Below are positions 23,534 through 34,239 of a DNA stretch of 54,378 bases, in pieces. Position 1 is the first letter of the stretch. Each line of letters opens with the position of its first letter. The notes under the pieces are model-generated. The model searched no databases. It was not told the origin of the DNA and worked only from the letters and a program-made list of their open reading frames with translations. The translations under genes were made by a program, and so were the position numbers. The stretch covers positions 7,946 to 62,323 of the forward strand of contig JANBPT010000171.1 of assembly GCA_027575765.1 (NCBI GenBank). Direction: 5' to 3'. Source of the DNA: Tieghemiomyces parasiticus (lineage: Eukaryota > Kickxellomycota > Dimargaritomycetes > Dimargaritales > Dimargaritaceae).

Positions 23534-25839
23534 AGGGCTTCGATGTCCTAATTTTATCATACTCGATCCATTTTCATTGCATATGGAGCCCTAGTCCGAG
23601 GCTGGCCTGACTGTATCTTATTCAGCGTGACACCTTCCCCCTTCGCTTCTTCTATTTCGATGGTGTAATGCTTACCTAGTCAAACTGTACATTACAAATC
23701 CTTATAATCCCGTATAAATACGTTTCGCTACGAAAATATAATACTATGGGTTTTAAAATTTTCAAGTCGGCAGTGCGGCAGCAATGCCATGGACCCCCTT
23801 AATTAGCTAGCCGAGGTAGACTTTTTCCTAGGGGCGGGCGGATAGGCCCGATTGGGCCCCTCCCTATCGTTCTATCGAGCTGTTTTATAAAAAAGTTCAC
23901 GAGGTAACGCCGTCTATCGCGCACTTGGAGGGAATAAGACTGGCCTACCAATTTATAACGACACTAGCCCAAGCCGGTTAAGCGCTAGGCTATTGTGGAT
24001 TTCGGCTGACCATACCAAACTTCTACCAGGGTGATACGAGCTGACGGGGAACCATCTCTGGACGGTCGATTGGTTGTCCTCGTTGATATACTTACATAGT
24101 AATCATAGGTCGGCTCGATGAAAGGGAAAAGATCCCTGCGAATGTAGTAGCACCCTTTCTATCATGTCTACATCGGTTCAAAAATCGGTACAGGGAACTA
24201 CTCGTTTTCCAACTGCATCTATACATAACTAGAGCGAGGCGCACATAACTATTAAATATCTCTGCGTAGCAATAGCCAAACCGGACGATTGGCGTCGCTG
24301 TCATCGGTTTCCAGGTGGCTCAGGCGCGGTTACGACACGTATCCCATACAATTAAAAAATATTACTGCGGTGAAATAGAGAGATAGGTAGGAAGGGATAA
24401 AGATGAAACCAAAAAGTACTGTTGACGCGGATGTGGCTTAGGGAAGCCAGTGAGAGGAAAATGGAAGTAAACGGATTGTTTGGGAATACGCCACATCGAG
24501 ACTACGGCCACCACAGAATGTAAAAGGTGGCGTCAAAGGGTTGGGTAACTGTCAAGCTGCCGTTGCACATCAAGGTCTAACCGTAGCCACTAGTTGTGTG
24601 CCCAGCGGGCTGACTTGGAAATATACAGAACAAACGGGCCTTTATGACCGCTAGGTGGATGCGGTGAGTAAAGGTCACGATTTGGACCTACCTGGTCAAC
24701 AAGATGGTCAAAAGCGTAATTGTAGCATCACTGTTGACGTCCAAATGGTCGATAAAATAGCGAATGAAAAGTAGGCTGAAGAGTCGGTGCGAAGTGAGAG
24801 GGAAAAAAAAATATCCGGCAGTAACGGATAAAGGAGACTATGGACGGTTACACGGCAGAATTTTATTTGTGTATCCCGATTGTATAACCCTGGCGGGCTC
24901 TATACAGCACCATGCGGCCGGCAATACCCTCAGCCACCTTTCATTCTGTATTCCCTCGCTTGTCCGCTGCCTTATTGTATGAGCCCGAGGGCAAGAGAAG
25001 CACGATGATGGCCGTACTCTAACAGCATCTCTGGGATATGTGTGGTAAGCACTGTGAACGGCCCACTGTACGCTTCTGTTCCTAGTAGCTCTAACGTCAG
25101 GCGCCAGCACCTGCCAAATGAGTGGCCCACCGTGGGCTAGAGAGGGCGCCGGTTGGCATAAACGTGCGTCGGCAAAGTTACACTGGCCGTTGAGGTGGAC
25201 CAGCAAAACGGTCATGGCTTGCCCCTCCTTACCCTTTTCGTTATTTTTGGACCTGAGGTTAATGACGATACCTTTGAGTCGGTGTGGCAAAAATCAGCCA
25301 CATGTTACAAGTTAGTGGCGCCATGAACGTAGGATGAGCTAGCCGGCCACAGATAGGAGCGCTGATCCTTTTTTATTATTATGTATTACTTCCCTCTGTT
25401 TAGGCCTGCCGTGCACACTCTCCTCTTCCTGCTAAAAAGAGTGACGGTTACATTGTGAGCTCGGCCAGCCGAGAGTATATAATACCGGGTGACCGCCACC
25501 AACCACTGTGTTCCTTGCTTCATATCCATCGTATCGTCTACAACCTCCTCCCTACCTCTACCGCCATCTGGTTATTTATACCGCCCCTTGGATGATCACT
25601 CGCCCAGCCTTCACCATCAGCAGTCACATCGAAGTGTAATGCATCGCCTTTAGTATATTCCGTTGATTATTTGATACCATTACCGTTGGTGTCTTTTCAA
25701 GTGACATTCTCTACCAGTCGGCCCTCGCTAGTCATCGGGGCGTTCTCTTACTACTGTTAATCATCATCCTAAAGCCGAATCTCTATCTTTTACCTCCGCC
25801 CACAAAGTCGTCCGCGCTTTACACCTACACATCGCCACC
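23534..25839. other. Intergenic region upstream of the second CRH-like gene
   Basis: No gene recognised. A 150-codon minus frame at 24838-25290 has no signal peptide, family motif or splice context. The last about 350 nt form a pyrimidine-rich leader preceded by a TATA box (listed). Confidence 0.45.
25476..25482 (+). promoter_or_regulatory. TATA box of the second CRH-like gene
   Basis: TATATAA within GAGAGTATATAATACC lies about 360 nt upstream of the ATG at 25840. It is followed by a C/T-rich leader of the kind seen before other + strand genes here. Confidence 0.55.
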
Positions 25840-26955
25840 ATGGTAAACCCCGCTGCCTTCTTAGTTGGCCTCAGCCTGGTGCTCAGTACGCTACAGACGA
25901 CAGTACGCGGAGACCGGCCCCCACCGGAGGCGCTACCAGACGGTCCCATGGTTCCCGTACCTGCCTTCATGTGGCCGGGCGTCGAAGAATCCGTGGCAGG
26001 CCTCCTGGGGGAGGACAGCGAGCTGATTGGAGCGGACCTGACGACGATGGACCCGCTCAACTCGGAGTCAACCAAGATCCGCATGTCCAACTACGACCCG
26101 AACCCCGAGTGCCGTGAGATGCACTATGACTTCACTTCGTCCGAAGACCTTTCCGCCTTCCGGATTGAGAGCTGCGCCCAGAACGTCCAGGTCACTAACG
26201 GCGCCCTCGCCATGCGCCTCACGCCGGACTGTAAGGCCGTCACCCTCGCCTACCGCGTCCTCTACACCGAGGGCCGCATGACCTTCCGCGTCAAAGCTCC
26301 CAACGCCAACGGCACTGTCACGTGCCTGATTGGGATGGGCACCCAGATCGCCGACGAGTACGATATCGAGATTGTCGGGTCCGACTTGAGCAAGGTTCAA
26401 ACCATGATGTGGAGTAACGGTAACCGTATTCCGGGTTACGAAAAGTCCCAGAACGTCGATGTGCCTAACGGCGATGCGTCCCGCGACTTCATTGAGTACG
26501 CCATCGAGCACACCCGCGACTACATCGCCTGGTTTATGGACGGTCAGATTATCCGGAGTATCCGTGTGGACCAGGTACCCATCCTGCCCATCTACGGTAA
26601 CGAAGTGAAGTTGGGTTTGTGGGACGGTAGCGACTTTCCCTTCTGGGCTGGAACCTTGGACCACAGTCGGAACCGGGACGTCTCCGCCTACGTGGACTCC
26701 ATCACCATCACGCCGTTCGGCGACTGCCGGGTGCGGACCGATGCCGAGTATCTGTTCGATTCCAAGCGGCCCAAGGTGTACAACGGCACCTTGGTCGACC
26801 CCAAGCAGCCCATCGTCAACAGTTATACTGGCGTAGCTGGGGTGTCTCATGGCAGCGCCTCCTCTCTCTCGCGGCCAATAGGATGGTCCATTACCTCCGT
26901 GGTCTCCTTGGGGGCCATCGGTACCGTTTCCGCTATATTATCCCACCTGCTCTAG
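25840..26955 (+). CDS. CRH-like GH16 transglycosylase, GPI-anchored
   Basis: Single exon, 371 residues, with a strong start context (CACCATGG). Signal peptide about 1-24, then a Pro-rich linker. The GH16 domain starts near residue 88 (CREMHYDF) and carries the catalytic ExDxE as Glu173-Tyr-Asp175-Ile-Glu177 (ADEYDIEIVG). The later strands EYAIEHTRDYIAWFMDGQII and VKLGLWDGSDFPFWAG match the CRH/GH16 fold. The C-terminus has a Ser-rich spacer and a hydrophobic tail (SITSVVSLGAIGTVSAILS), a GPI-attachment signal placing the enzyme on the plasma membrane or wall. It is intronless, unlike its neighbour at 22480, so the two are diverged paralogues and not a recent duplication. A poly(A)-like AATATTAAAG lies at about 27115. 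Confidence 0.9.
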   Translation: MVNPAAFLVGLSLVLSTLQTTVRGDRPPPEALPDGPMVPVPAFMWPGVEESVAGLLGEDSELIGADLTTMDPLNSESTKIRMSNYDPNPECREMHYDFTSSEDLSAFRIESCAQNVQVTNGALAMRLTPDCKAVTLAYRVLYTEGRMTFRVKAPNANGTVTCLIGMGTQIADEYDIEIVGSDLSKVQTMMWSNGNRIPGYEKSQNVDVPNGDASRDFIEYAIEHTRDYIAWFMDGQIIRSIRVDQVPILPIYGNEVKLGLWDGSDFPFWAGTLDHSRNRDVSAYVDSITITPFGDCRVRTDAEYLFDSKRPKVYNGTLVDPKQPIVNSYTGVAGVSHGSASSLSRPIGWSITSVVSLGAIGTVSAILSHLL

Positions 26956-27613
26956 TGTCCGGATATCCTCTACTTGTCCCCCCCACTTGCCAATTCATCC
27001 GATACGGTAGCCATATCCACACCAGATGAGCGTATGCTACTGGCCACCTGGTTACCTCCCTTGTAAATATTATTTGTGTTGACTTGTTGTCATTTGGTCT
27101 GTTGATTTTTTTGCAATATTAAAGAGCTATTAGCCCAGGGTGTGATGTGTATGGAAGTGATGCGCGGATTGAGAAACACTGCACTGACATCCAGCATGGC
27201 ACCAAGTTAACCGCCACACTGACTGGGCAGGGGAAGTATCAAAATCGCTGTAAAGATTGACAGGCCCGTCCTGGCCTGGCCTAGTGGTGAGCGGGGCTTG
27301 AATTGGCTCTGCAAACGGGCCTCCTAACCAAACAGTCTACCTGGCAGCTCGGCGCCGCTGCGCATATATGGCCATCGGTTCCGCAGTCGGGCGGGCTCTC
27401 CATTGTGTTCATTCTCACTTGTCCTGTTTACCCGCCTTCATTCGGTGCAGGTTACTTGGCAAACTGTTGGCTACACTTCACTTGGACCAATCGCGATCGC
27501 CGTCCCTCATTTCCTACAGGTGGCTATTATCCAGCGAATCACGACGAGGCTGCCATTCGTCCAGCCGACCGACGGAAGGATTCCGGCCACAGCACTACTC
27601 AGGTGCTGCTACC
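26956..27613. other. Spacer between the CRH-like and RAD51AP1-like genes
   Basis: Contains the poly(A) region of the CRH-like gene (about 27115) and, from about 27400, the pyrimidine-rich upstream region of the next gene. No separate gene is supported; a 199-codon frame starting at 27303 runs through exon 1 and intron 1 of the next gene in another frame. Confidence 0.5.
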
Positions 27614-30600
27614 ATGTCACAGCCAACGTCGCGCCACACCGACCGCCCGTAAGTTGCCAAGCCCTATCAGAGTAGCCGAGTGTCGTCCACCACCATCTGT
27701 GCCAGGAGGGCCAACTTCGTCAAGCGCGGCGCCGCTTCTACTCCCTCCCTCACAGCCGCCAGCTAACCCTGCAATCCACCCTCTGACGCATTCACAACCT
27801 ACAGAAAGGGACGGGCTGGCTCAGGCTCCCTCAGTTCTGACGATGATTTCAAACCAGGTGGCGCCTCTATCCGCAAGTCGCGCAGTAAGTCCAAGTCTAT
27901 AGGACACGCCGGGAAACTCGGTATGCTCTTGCCTTCGGCTTGCCAGGCATGCCGCTGCACCCTGGAGCTGAGCTGCTGGAAACCATACTAACCTGGAAAT
28001 ACGAATGGACCGACCACGTTATGCGTGCCTGCCGCTTGGCAGCGAGCTATTACCCTGGGTCGCCAGACAAGTTGTTTAATCACGAAGATCGATGCGGTTT
28101 TCCGACCGAACGGGGTGCCACCCTCCTACGGTCCACATCTGATCTTACCAGGTAAGTCTATAACTGATAACCGGTTGTTAATTGGGAAACCTTTTTGGCC
28201 AGGGTGCTCGACCTGCTACACTGGCATTACTCGTGGGCAGGGCCAGCACCAACCCTGTTGGTTACCGTGCCTTTTTTTTACTTGCTCTGGCGGCTGTACT
28301 CAAGATGCGACTCGCCCTTCCTCTTGGGATACTAAATGACGTATTCTCGCGCCTATGTTTGCTCATTATTTCCGTAAAATTCTACATTTCAGTAGCGGCC
28401 GGCCGAGCCGGTCCACGCGCCATCTGGCGCGGAGCGAGGAGACCGATCTGGAAATCGCCATCCGGCTATCCATTGCTGAGGCCGAAAAATCACGTGCCTC
28501 AAATTTGGCCGCCACCCCTACCACTGTCGTAGCCTCAGCGACCCATAGTCGTGGGTCAAGCGCCTCCTCCTCCTCCTCGCCTCTCTCATCGCCCCCATCC
28601 TCCCCACCCCAGGCGGTCCACCCACTGCAGCCGCCTTCGATCTCACACCTGGACACTCCTTGCCGCAGCACCGAGGACCACCGAGTAGACGCGACGCAAC
28701 GCGATCAGGGGCCTGAGGGTGCGTTCGCGGGTAACGGGGAGGCTGAAAATAGCCCCCCTTTGACAAATCCTGTTCTCCACGGTCAGGCACCCAAGAGTTC
28801 CGCATCATTGAAGTTGTCTCCGCTAATGTCCACTGCAGCCTCCCTGGACCCTTCTGAAGCCACTGGTAAGTTACACCCAACCCGTGGTTGGATCGGCCAT
28901 GTTGCCTAGTTGTTCCTCATGGATTAGATATAGAAGCTGGTCAGCTTGGCGGGACAGCTTCCCCCCCCCATGACTTGTATCTCTTCAAAAGTGTTTTGCT
29001 CCATCAAACCGTGCCGCAGCCGCGTCAGTCAGCCCAGCCCTACCTCCTTCCCCCCTTCGTTTCATCTTCTGGCGGTAGCGCACGTGCCCTGGATTCCAGT
29101 GCTTGCCTATCAAGGTTCCTTCCGTTCAAGCATTCCTTACCAATACTCGCTGCGCGAACCGCCTTCCCCATTTCGGCATCCCTATACTCAACTCTCTGCC
29201 CGCGCCCTTTTCTCGGCTACAGTGACCTGCCTAGGCAACCCTTATTATTCACTACCCCCTAGCCTTCTACCCTGACCCACTGAGCACTGCGGGCGCTTCG
29301 ATCAACCCAAACTCTGCCAACTCACCCCTTTGCCTATCCCAACTTCGACACCTACTTTTTTTTCTACCGCCTTGACACGCCCGCAACGTCCCAATTGTGC
29401 AGACCCGACTTGCCGCGAGGGTCTTCCGGCTGCCACGCATTTCGTCATTGCCATTCCGCGCACCCATCCGACTCCGGCTGTGTACCGACCACCCCACGAC
29501 CCCGTGGCCAACACCGTCACGGCCACCCACGAACTTCCCCAGCCGCCACACCCGAATCGCTCGGCAGCTATGCCTACCCGCCGTAAACCTGCTGTCCCAG
29601 TGAGCGACGAGGAGACAACAGCAGTCTCCCAAGCCACCTCAACTTCACCACCGCGTCCTACTCGGTCCACCCGTCGGTCCGCCCAGGTACCCATATCATA
29701 CGCAGTACCAGGTTTGGACGCCGCCAGCGACAGTGATAGTGATGACTTTGAGTCCATTCCCATCCGCGGTGCTAAGCGAGGTGCGAAGGCCGCAACGACT
29801 AACAAAAGTAGTACCCAAGCCAAAGCCGTCGGGGCCGCATCCAGAGCGACCACGGCCGCCGCTTCACCCCCCACGACCTCCCGGCGGAACCAACGTAGTG
29901 AACCGAAGACCGTTATTATAGATTTAAACGAGGCGGGGGAGGACGATGTGGAGGTTGAGCAAAGCGATAGCACCGAATCCGTGGCCACGGAGACCACCGA
30001 GCATACACGAGCCACTATGACCGGCCAGACCGACGATAGCACGATGACTAGTCCGCGTAGCGCGCGCCGAGCAGCTGCCAACCGCGTCAGCTCGTTCAAG
30101 GAAGATTCCGCAAGCGAAATCGATGACCTGTCCGATTTCAGCGATGGCGGGTCGGGCTTTGACGACGATGACGACAACCTGAAAGACGTAAGAGCCAAAC
30201 CGGAGGCTAAGCGGGCCCGTACCAAGGCCGTGGCGTCACCCAAGAAAGCGGCGGTTAAACGGACACCTGCCAAACGAACCGTGACCTCTCCCGAACCGGT
30301 CAACCCGTCAACTACCGCCACACCGCCACGTAAGAAATTGGGAGTAACCCGGGGTCCCGGGTTAGCCACTTCTGAGTTACTCAAGAATACGGTAAGTAGA
30401 GGCGACATCGTCGTCATTTGTAATAGACAAGTTTCCTGCTATACCCTTCCCCCCCTCCAATGTCGTACCGGGTCATATCGGAGCGTCCAACTAATCGTTA
30501 AATGCACTCAATACTTGCTTGACTTGTCTTGGCTATTCTGTCCCTCTAATATTTACTCGGCCAGTCCTCACCTAGGGCCGGCTTAGTCAAACGGACGGTT

Positions 30601-30738
30601 AAACCTGCCGGTAACGCTTCCAGCTCGGGCGGGCCGTTAGGCGCCTTATCGTCCACAAGTACACCGCCACGCCGGGTTGGCTTGTCTCGCAAGCGGCCAG
30701 CGGGCCCCAAGCTGCACGCGTATCTAAAAGATACCTAG
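27614..30738 (+). CDS. RAD51AP1-like protein with UIM-like helix and C-terminal RAD51-interaction motif
   Basis: Six exons deduced by splice signals and phase: 27614-27648, 27805-27884, 28043-28151, 28393-28865, 29403-30391 and 30565-30738, 619 residues. All five donors are GTAAGT or GTAAG. Order: SSDDDF block (22-27) followed by a basic Ser/Arg/Lys stretch; UIM-like helix EETDLEIAIRLSIAEAEKS (about 90-108); Ser/Pro-rich region; a second SDSDSDDF block (about 341-348); acidic block EIDDLSDFSDGGSGFDDDDD (about 472-491); basic Lys/Arg/Pro segment; and C-terminal RRVGLSRKRPAGPKLHAYL (597-615). The last resembles the VGLSR/LGLSR RAD51-binding motif of RAD51AP1 (Pfam RAD51_interact). Known RAD51AP1 binds DNA and RAD51 and promotes joint-molecule formation in homologous recombination. 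Exon 3 has several in-frame acceptors, so its start is uncertain. A separate gene could begin at the ATG for MPTRRKPAVP (residue 289). The homology call is from memory. Confidence 0.6.
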
Positions 30739-32782
30739 TTAGTAGCTTGGGTGATAGACAGCTCTGCCGTCGTCCCTATATTAATAATGCAAATTTCTAC
30801 TGATGATTGTGTTCGATGAAGCTGGATTATCCAGGCTTTGGTTTCAAAGTTGACATAGGGCCGTCTTAAAAACGGCAATTCGTCAAGTAAGGACCATTCT
30901 TCAGTTGGCGCATTCCTCACAGTATAGGCTTCCTCCTTGATACTCCTCAGCCGCTTTCTAATACCATCGCTTCCATCCACAATTGCAATGCCCACTTCTA
31001 GTTCCGCGGGTGGTCATATTGAATTACCTATCAAACCGAGTTCTATAATTTCTTGTCGCACAGTTATCGGCAAGGTTATAACCCAACGCCATACGAGACA
31101 CGGCCTCCCTTGGAGGCGACTATCCCCTCCGGTTAAATCAGTCATCGAACAGCACAGCTGAATTGGACAAAGATAGGACCTGCACCACGCTAGCCGAAAA
31201 CCCCTCACTTGACCAGTGTGTAGCAGATTGGGACCTCCTATAATTACACTGTCAACCTGTGCATCGGTTTTTGATTAAGACCTAGGATCGAGCAGTTTTG
31301 TCAATTACCGGGCTAATGCACAAATTTACCAATGGCCATCAGTGGGGCGACTCGGGTCTAAATTTACAAACCGGCCAAGTCATCACCAGTTTCTGGTTAT
31401 TGTACCCTGGAATTAACTCAGCACTAACTAAAGTACACAATTGTACCCGAAAGAGACCCCCACGCCAACCCTCACGAAGTGCCCCCGGTTGCTACAAGAT
31501 AGCCCCGTCATACGTTTAGTATGCACCAATCTCCGCCCTTTACCTCATTTTCGACTATGCACTCTTATCCATCTTCCATCTCACACCAATATGTACTGCG
31601 ATAGGCGTAAACTTACTAAATAGACTGAACAAGTGTTTAGTTTTAGCTGTGGATTGTGGATTGAGTGGTGACTGTCGTTCTATAGAATGGCGACCATGAG
31701 GTCCTTGGCATTTGAATAACAATGGCCGGCATCACCCGTAGTAACAACCTAGCCTAAACCAGGAAAGCTAGGATGATAGGTCGCGGCGGGGCCGGGCGCC
31801 GGCAGGAATTGGAGGAACAGTTAGGTAGCCGTTGGGATCAAGGATAGAGAAAAGTACGGCCCTAAAATAATAGAAGGTGGCACTCGGTTTGAGTAAGAAA
31901 GGCGATGGAAGGGTGGGGCCATAATGGTGATAAGGTGCTGGACCTTATATTAATCAACTACTAGAAGGCACAGCCATCAAGGCTGGGTGGAACCACCTGG
32001 AGCGGCAAAGGCAGCCGGTTGACCTCACTTGGGATAAGAATCAGGGGGATGGGGTGGGGTTTTAGGCTACGACACCTAGTATAGTCGTCTAGACTATCAG
32101 TGGGCTCGCCCTTTAATTATAATTATTGATTTTAATTTTTGACCGGGGGGTATCTAGAAGGACTTTGGCGGTACAGACGGCTATCTGCCGGATGTTGTCG
32201 TCACTCATGGGATGAATTTGGTTGAATCATATCACCACTTACTCGCTCTAATGACTAGAAAAGGAGGCCAGAAGTGTTTATCCGGTGCTGTCCCAGGCCC
32301 CCCGATGGCCACCTGGAAATCAAAGTGCGTCTGAAGCCACCTTGGTCATTCCGGGTCCACGTTATTGCCATTGTGGTGGGAGGGGTTACATAGGACTAGA
32401 GCGGGCTCCCTGTGCATGCAATGAAGCCCATCATTACTTTAAAAAACAGTATTAAATAATACAAGCTAGTTTCTGCAGAATACAACTGTCGCCTGTATGC
32501 TCCGGAAGGATATGGTTGTAAATTTACAATCTTCCCCTGCACACTTTCTTTGGTCAGTCTCCTCCTCCCTGTGTATGATGCGTAAGCCTCGGGAGCAACT
32601 CGTTTCCGCTTCTACTACCGCATTTAGAGCTCCGCCTCTACCCGTACAATCAAAGCGATTCCTACGCCCACTCATAATTTTTTGATGCCCTCATGCTAAC
32701 CATTTGATCTTTGCCATTCCCCACTTTCTGAACCCTCCCCCATCCTAATCACTCTCTTCACCACTACCATTCCGGCAGAATC
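30739..32782. other. Intergenic region, possible repeat fragment
   Basis: No gene recognised. The segment at about 31785-31850 resembles about 790-860 near the left end of the window (shared GCGGGGCCG-GCGCC and TTAGG-AGCC blocks), which could be a dispersed repeat. About 32700-32780 is the pyrimidine-rich leader of LTO1. Confidence 0.4.
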
Positions 32783-33567
32783 ATGGCCGATTCTGAAGGC
32801 CAGTCAACCAATCTAGTAGCCATGGACCACCTGGTCCATCTAGAGGATATGTAAGGGTGGAATCCAACCTGACAATACGGTGCGCCTCTGCTCTCCTTAA
32901 AAGACAAAGGGAGCGGATAGAGGGAAACGGAAGTACGCCGACTTTCACGGCGACCGTACTATGTACGTTTCGCCTCCCCCACCACCACCAGCTAACCTAC
33001 TTAGGACCCTATATCATTACGATTCCCTTCCTAACGCCACATGTTCACGCCGGTTTCTTCTTCTTCACCTATTTCCCCCAAAAAAAACTTTCTCCTCCCG
33101 CCAGGTTCCATAACCTGGGCCATGAGGACGGAGCTCGCGACGGCGCGCGGGCGGGTCACCTCGACGGCCGCGACTTTGGGGCACGTAAGGCGCTGGCCAT
33201 GGGTCGGGAGCTTGGGTTTTACTACGGAGTTGCCCAGCGGTGGCTCGTCTACCTCCGTCCGTCCGCCTCCTCCTCTTCGTCCACTACTACTACAGTTAGC
33301 TCCCCAGCCGTCCGCAATACGGAGCGTACGCGGAAGCAGCTGACGGATGTGATCAATCTGATTGAACGGTACCCGGCGGTCAACGACCTGGAAACCGATT
33401 TCATTCAACTGATAGACCGGATACGGACCAAGTTTAAGCTGGCGATGGTCAACCTCGGTAGTTCACAAAAGTACCGTGGCGGTGGCGTGGACACGACGAA
33501 CGACGCTGTCACGCCTAGCCCGGCCGTAGCCGCCGCTCTGGCTAACGGTAAACAGATGACCTTCTGA
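32783..33567 (+). CDS. LTO1: LTO1-like adaptor for Fe-S assembly on Rli1/ABCE1 (deca-GX3 protein)
   Basis: Two exons, 32783-32850 and 33105-33567, 176 residues. The donor is GTAAGG, the acceptor CCAG, and the phase-2 junction restores a Met codon before FHNLGHEDGAR. The defining deca-GX3 motif is complete: small residues recur every fourth position from 28 to 64 (Gly28, 32, 36, 40, 44, 48, Ala52, Gly56, 60, 64), ending in ELGFYYG. Lto1 with Yae1 links the cytosolic iron-sulfur assembly (CIA) targeting complex to the ABC protein Rli1, needed for ribosome biogenesis and recycling. The C-terminal half is a Ser/Thr-rich linker then helices (TDVINLIERYP...DLETDFIQLIDRIRTKFK). It ends in MTF, close to the C-terminal aromatic CIA-recognition tripeptide. 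The second exon alone has an in-frame upstream extension that is intronic. Confidence 0.88.
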
Positions 33568-34239
33568 GGATTCAATATATGTATTATTTTTAGCTTCAAT
33601 GGAGCCGACCCCTCCCGCTTCCCGATTTCGTTAGCATTGTTGGTTCGTAAGAATGACACACTTGGTATTCATGTCCCCAGTTCTACACACTGAAGTTCTG
33701 TACCAGTAGCTCGAACCTAGTCGCTGTCTCTTCACCTCCCCCCCTTCCCGCCAATGGCTGTGGTGGTCCGATGGGAAAATGCGTCAGCCTTTTAAGTATA
33801 AACTTTACGTACGTGGTGCCCAAGAGATAAGAGAGGGCAACCCAACTTGGCCAAAACCAAGTTGGAGAGGCAGTTGGACGACGTACCGAACAAAACGCTA
33901 TGCAGAGGGTGGGTCAGACTACTATATGTGCGCTACCCTGTGTATTTGCGTTGCAAAATAATGTATACAGACATGAGTGTATAATAGACAGAGTTGCAGG
34001 TATGCAGATTGGTAGATAAGGCAATGGAATACAGGTGCGCATGCATGGGAAAGGCAAAGAGGGTGGAAAGGAACCTTGTTACGGGACATTTTGGGAGAAA
34101 TCACATACGAAATAGTGTGGAAAAGGACACAAATACAATGAGTTGGAGAAGTAAACAAGCGGTACGAGGTAATAATGTGGAGGGAGGGGAGGTAATGGTA
34201 AGGTAAGCAGCACGGGTAGACCAAGCTTGACCTGCTAGC
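33568..34239. other. Convergent spacer between LTO1 and the helical protein gene
   Basis: 3' flanks of both genes. AT-rich CAATATATGTATTATTTTTAG just after the LTO1 stop may serve 3'-end formation. No coding potential was recognised. Confidence 0.5.

Noticed and set aside
24838..25290. 150-codon minus-strand frame
   Set aside because: Cys/Arg/Pro mix without motif; nothing upstream or downstream supports a gene.
27283..27310. TGGCCTAGTGGT resembling a tRNA A box
   Set aside because: No B box at the right distance and no cloverleaf.
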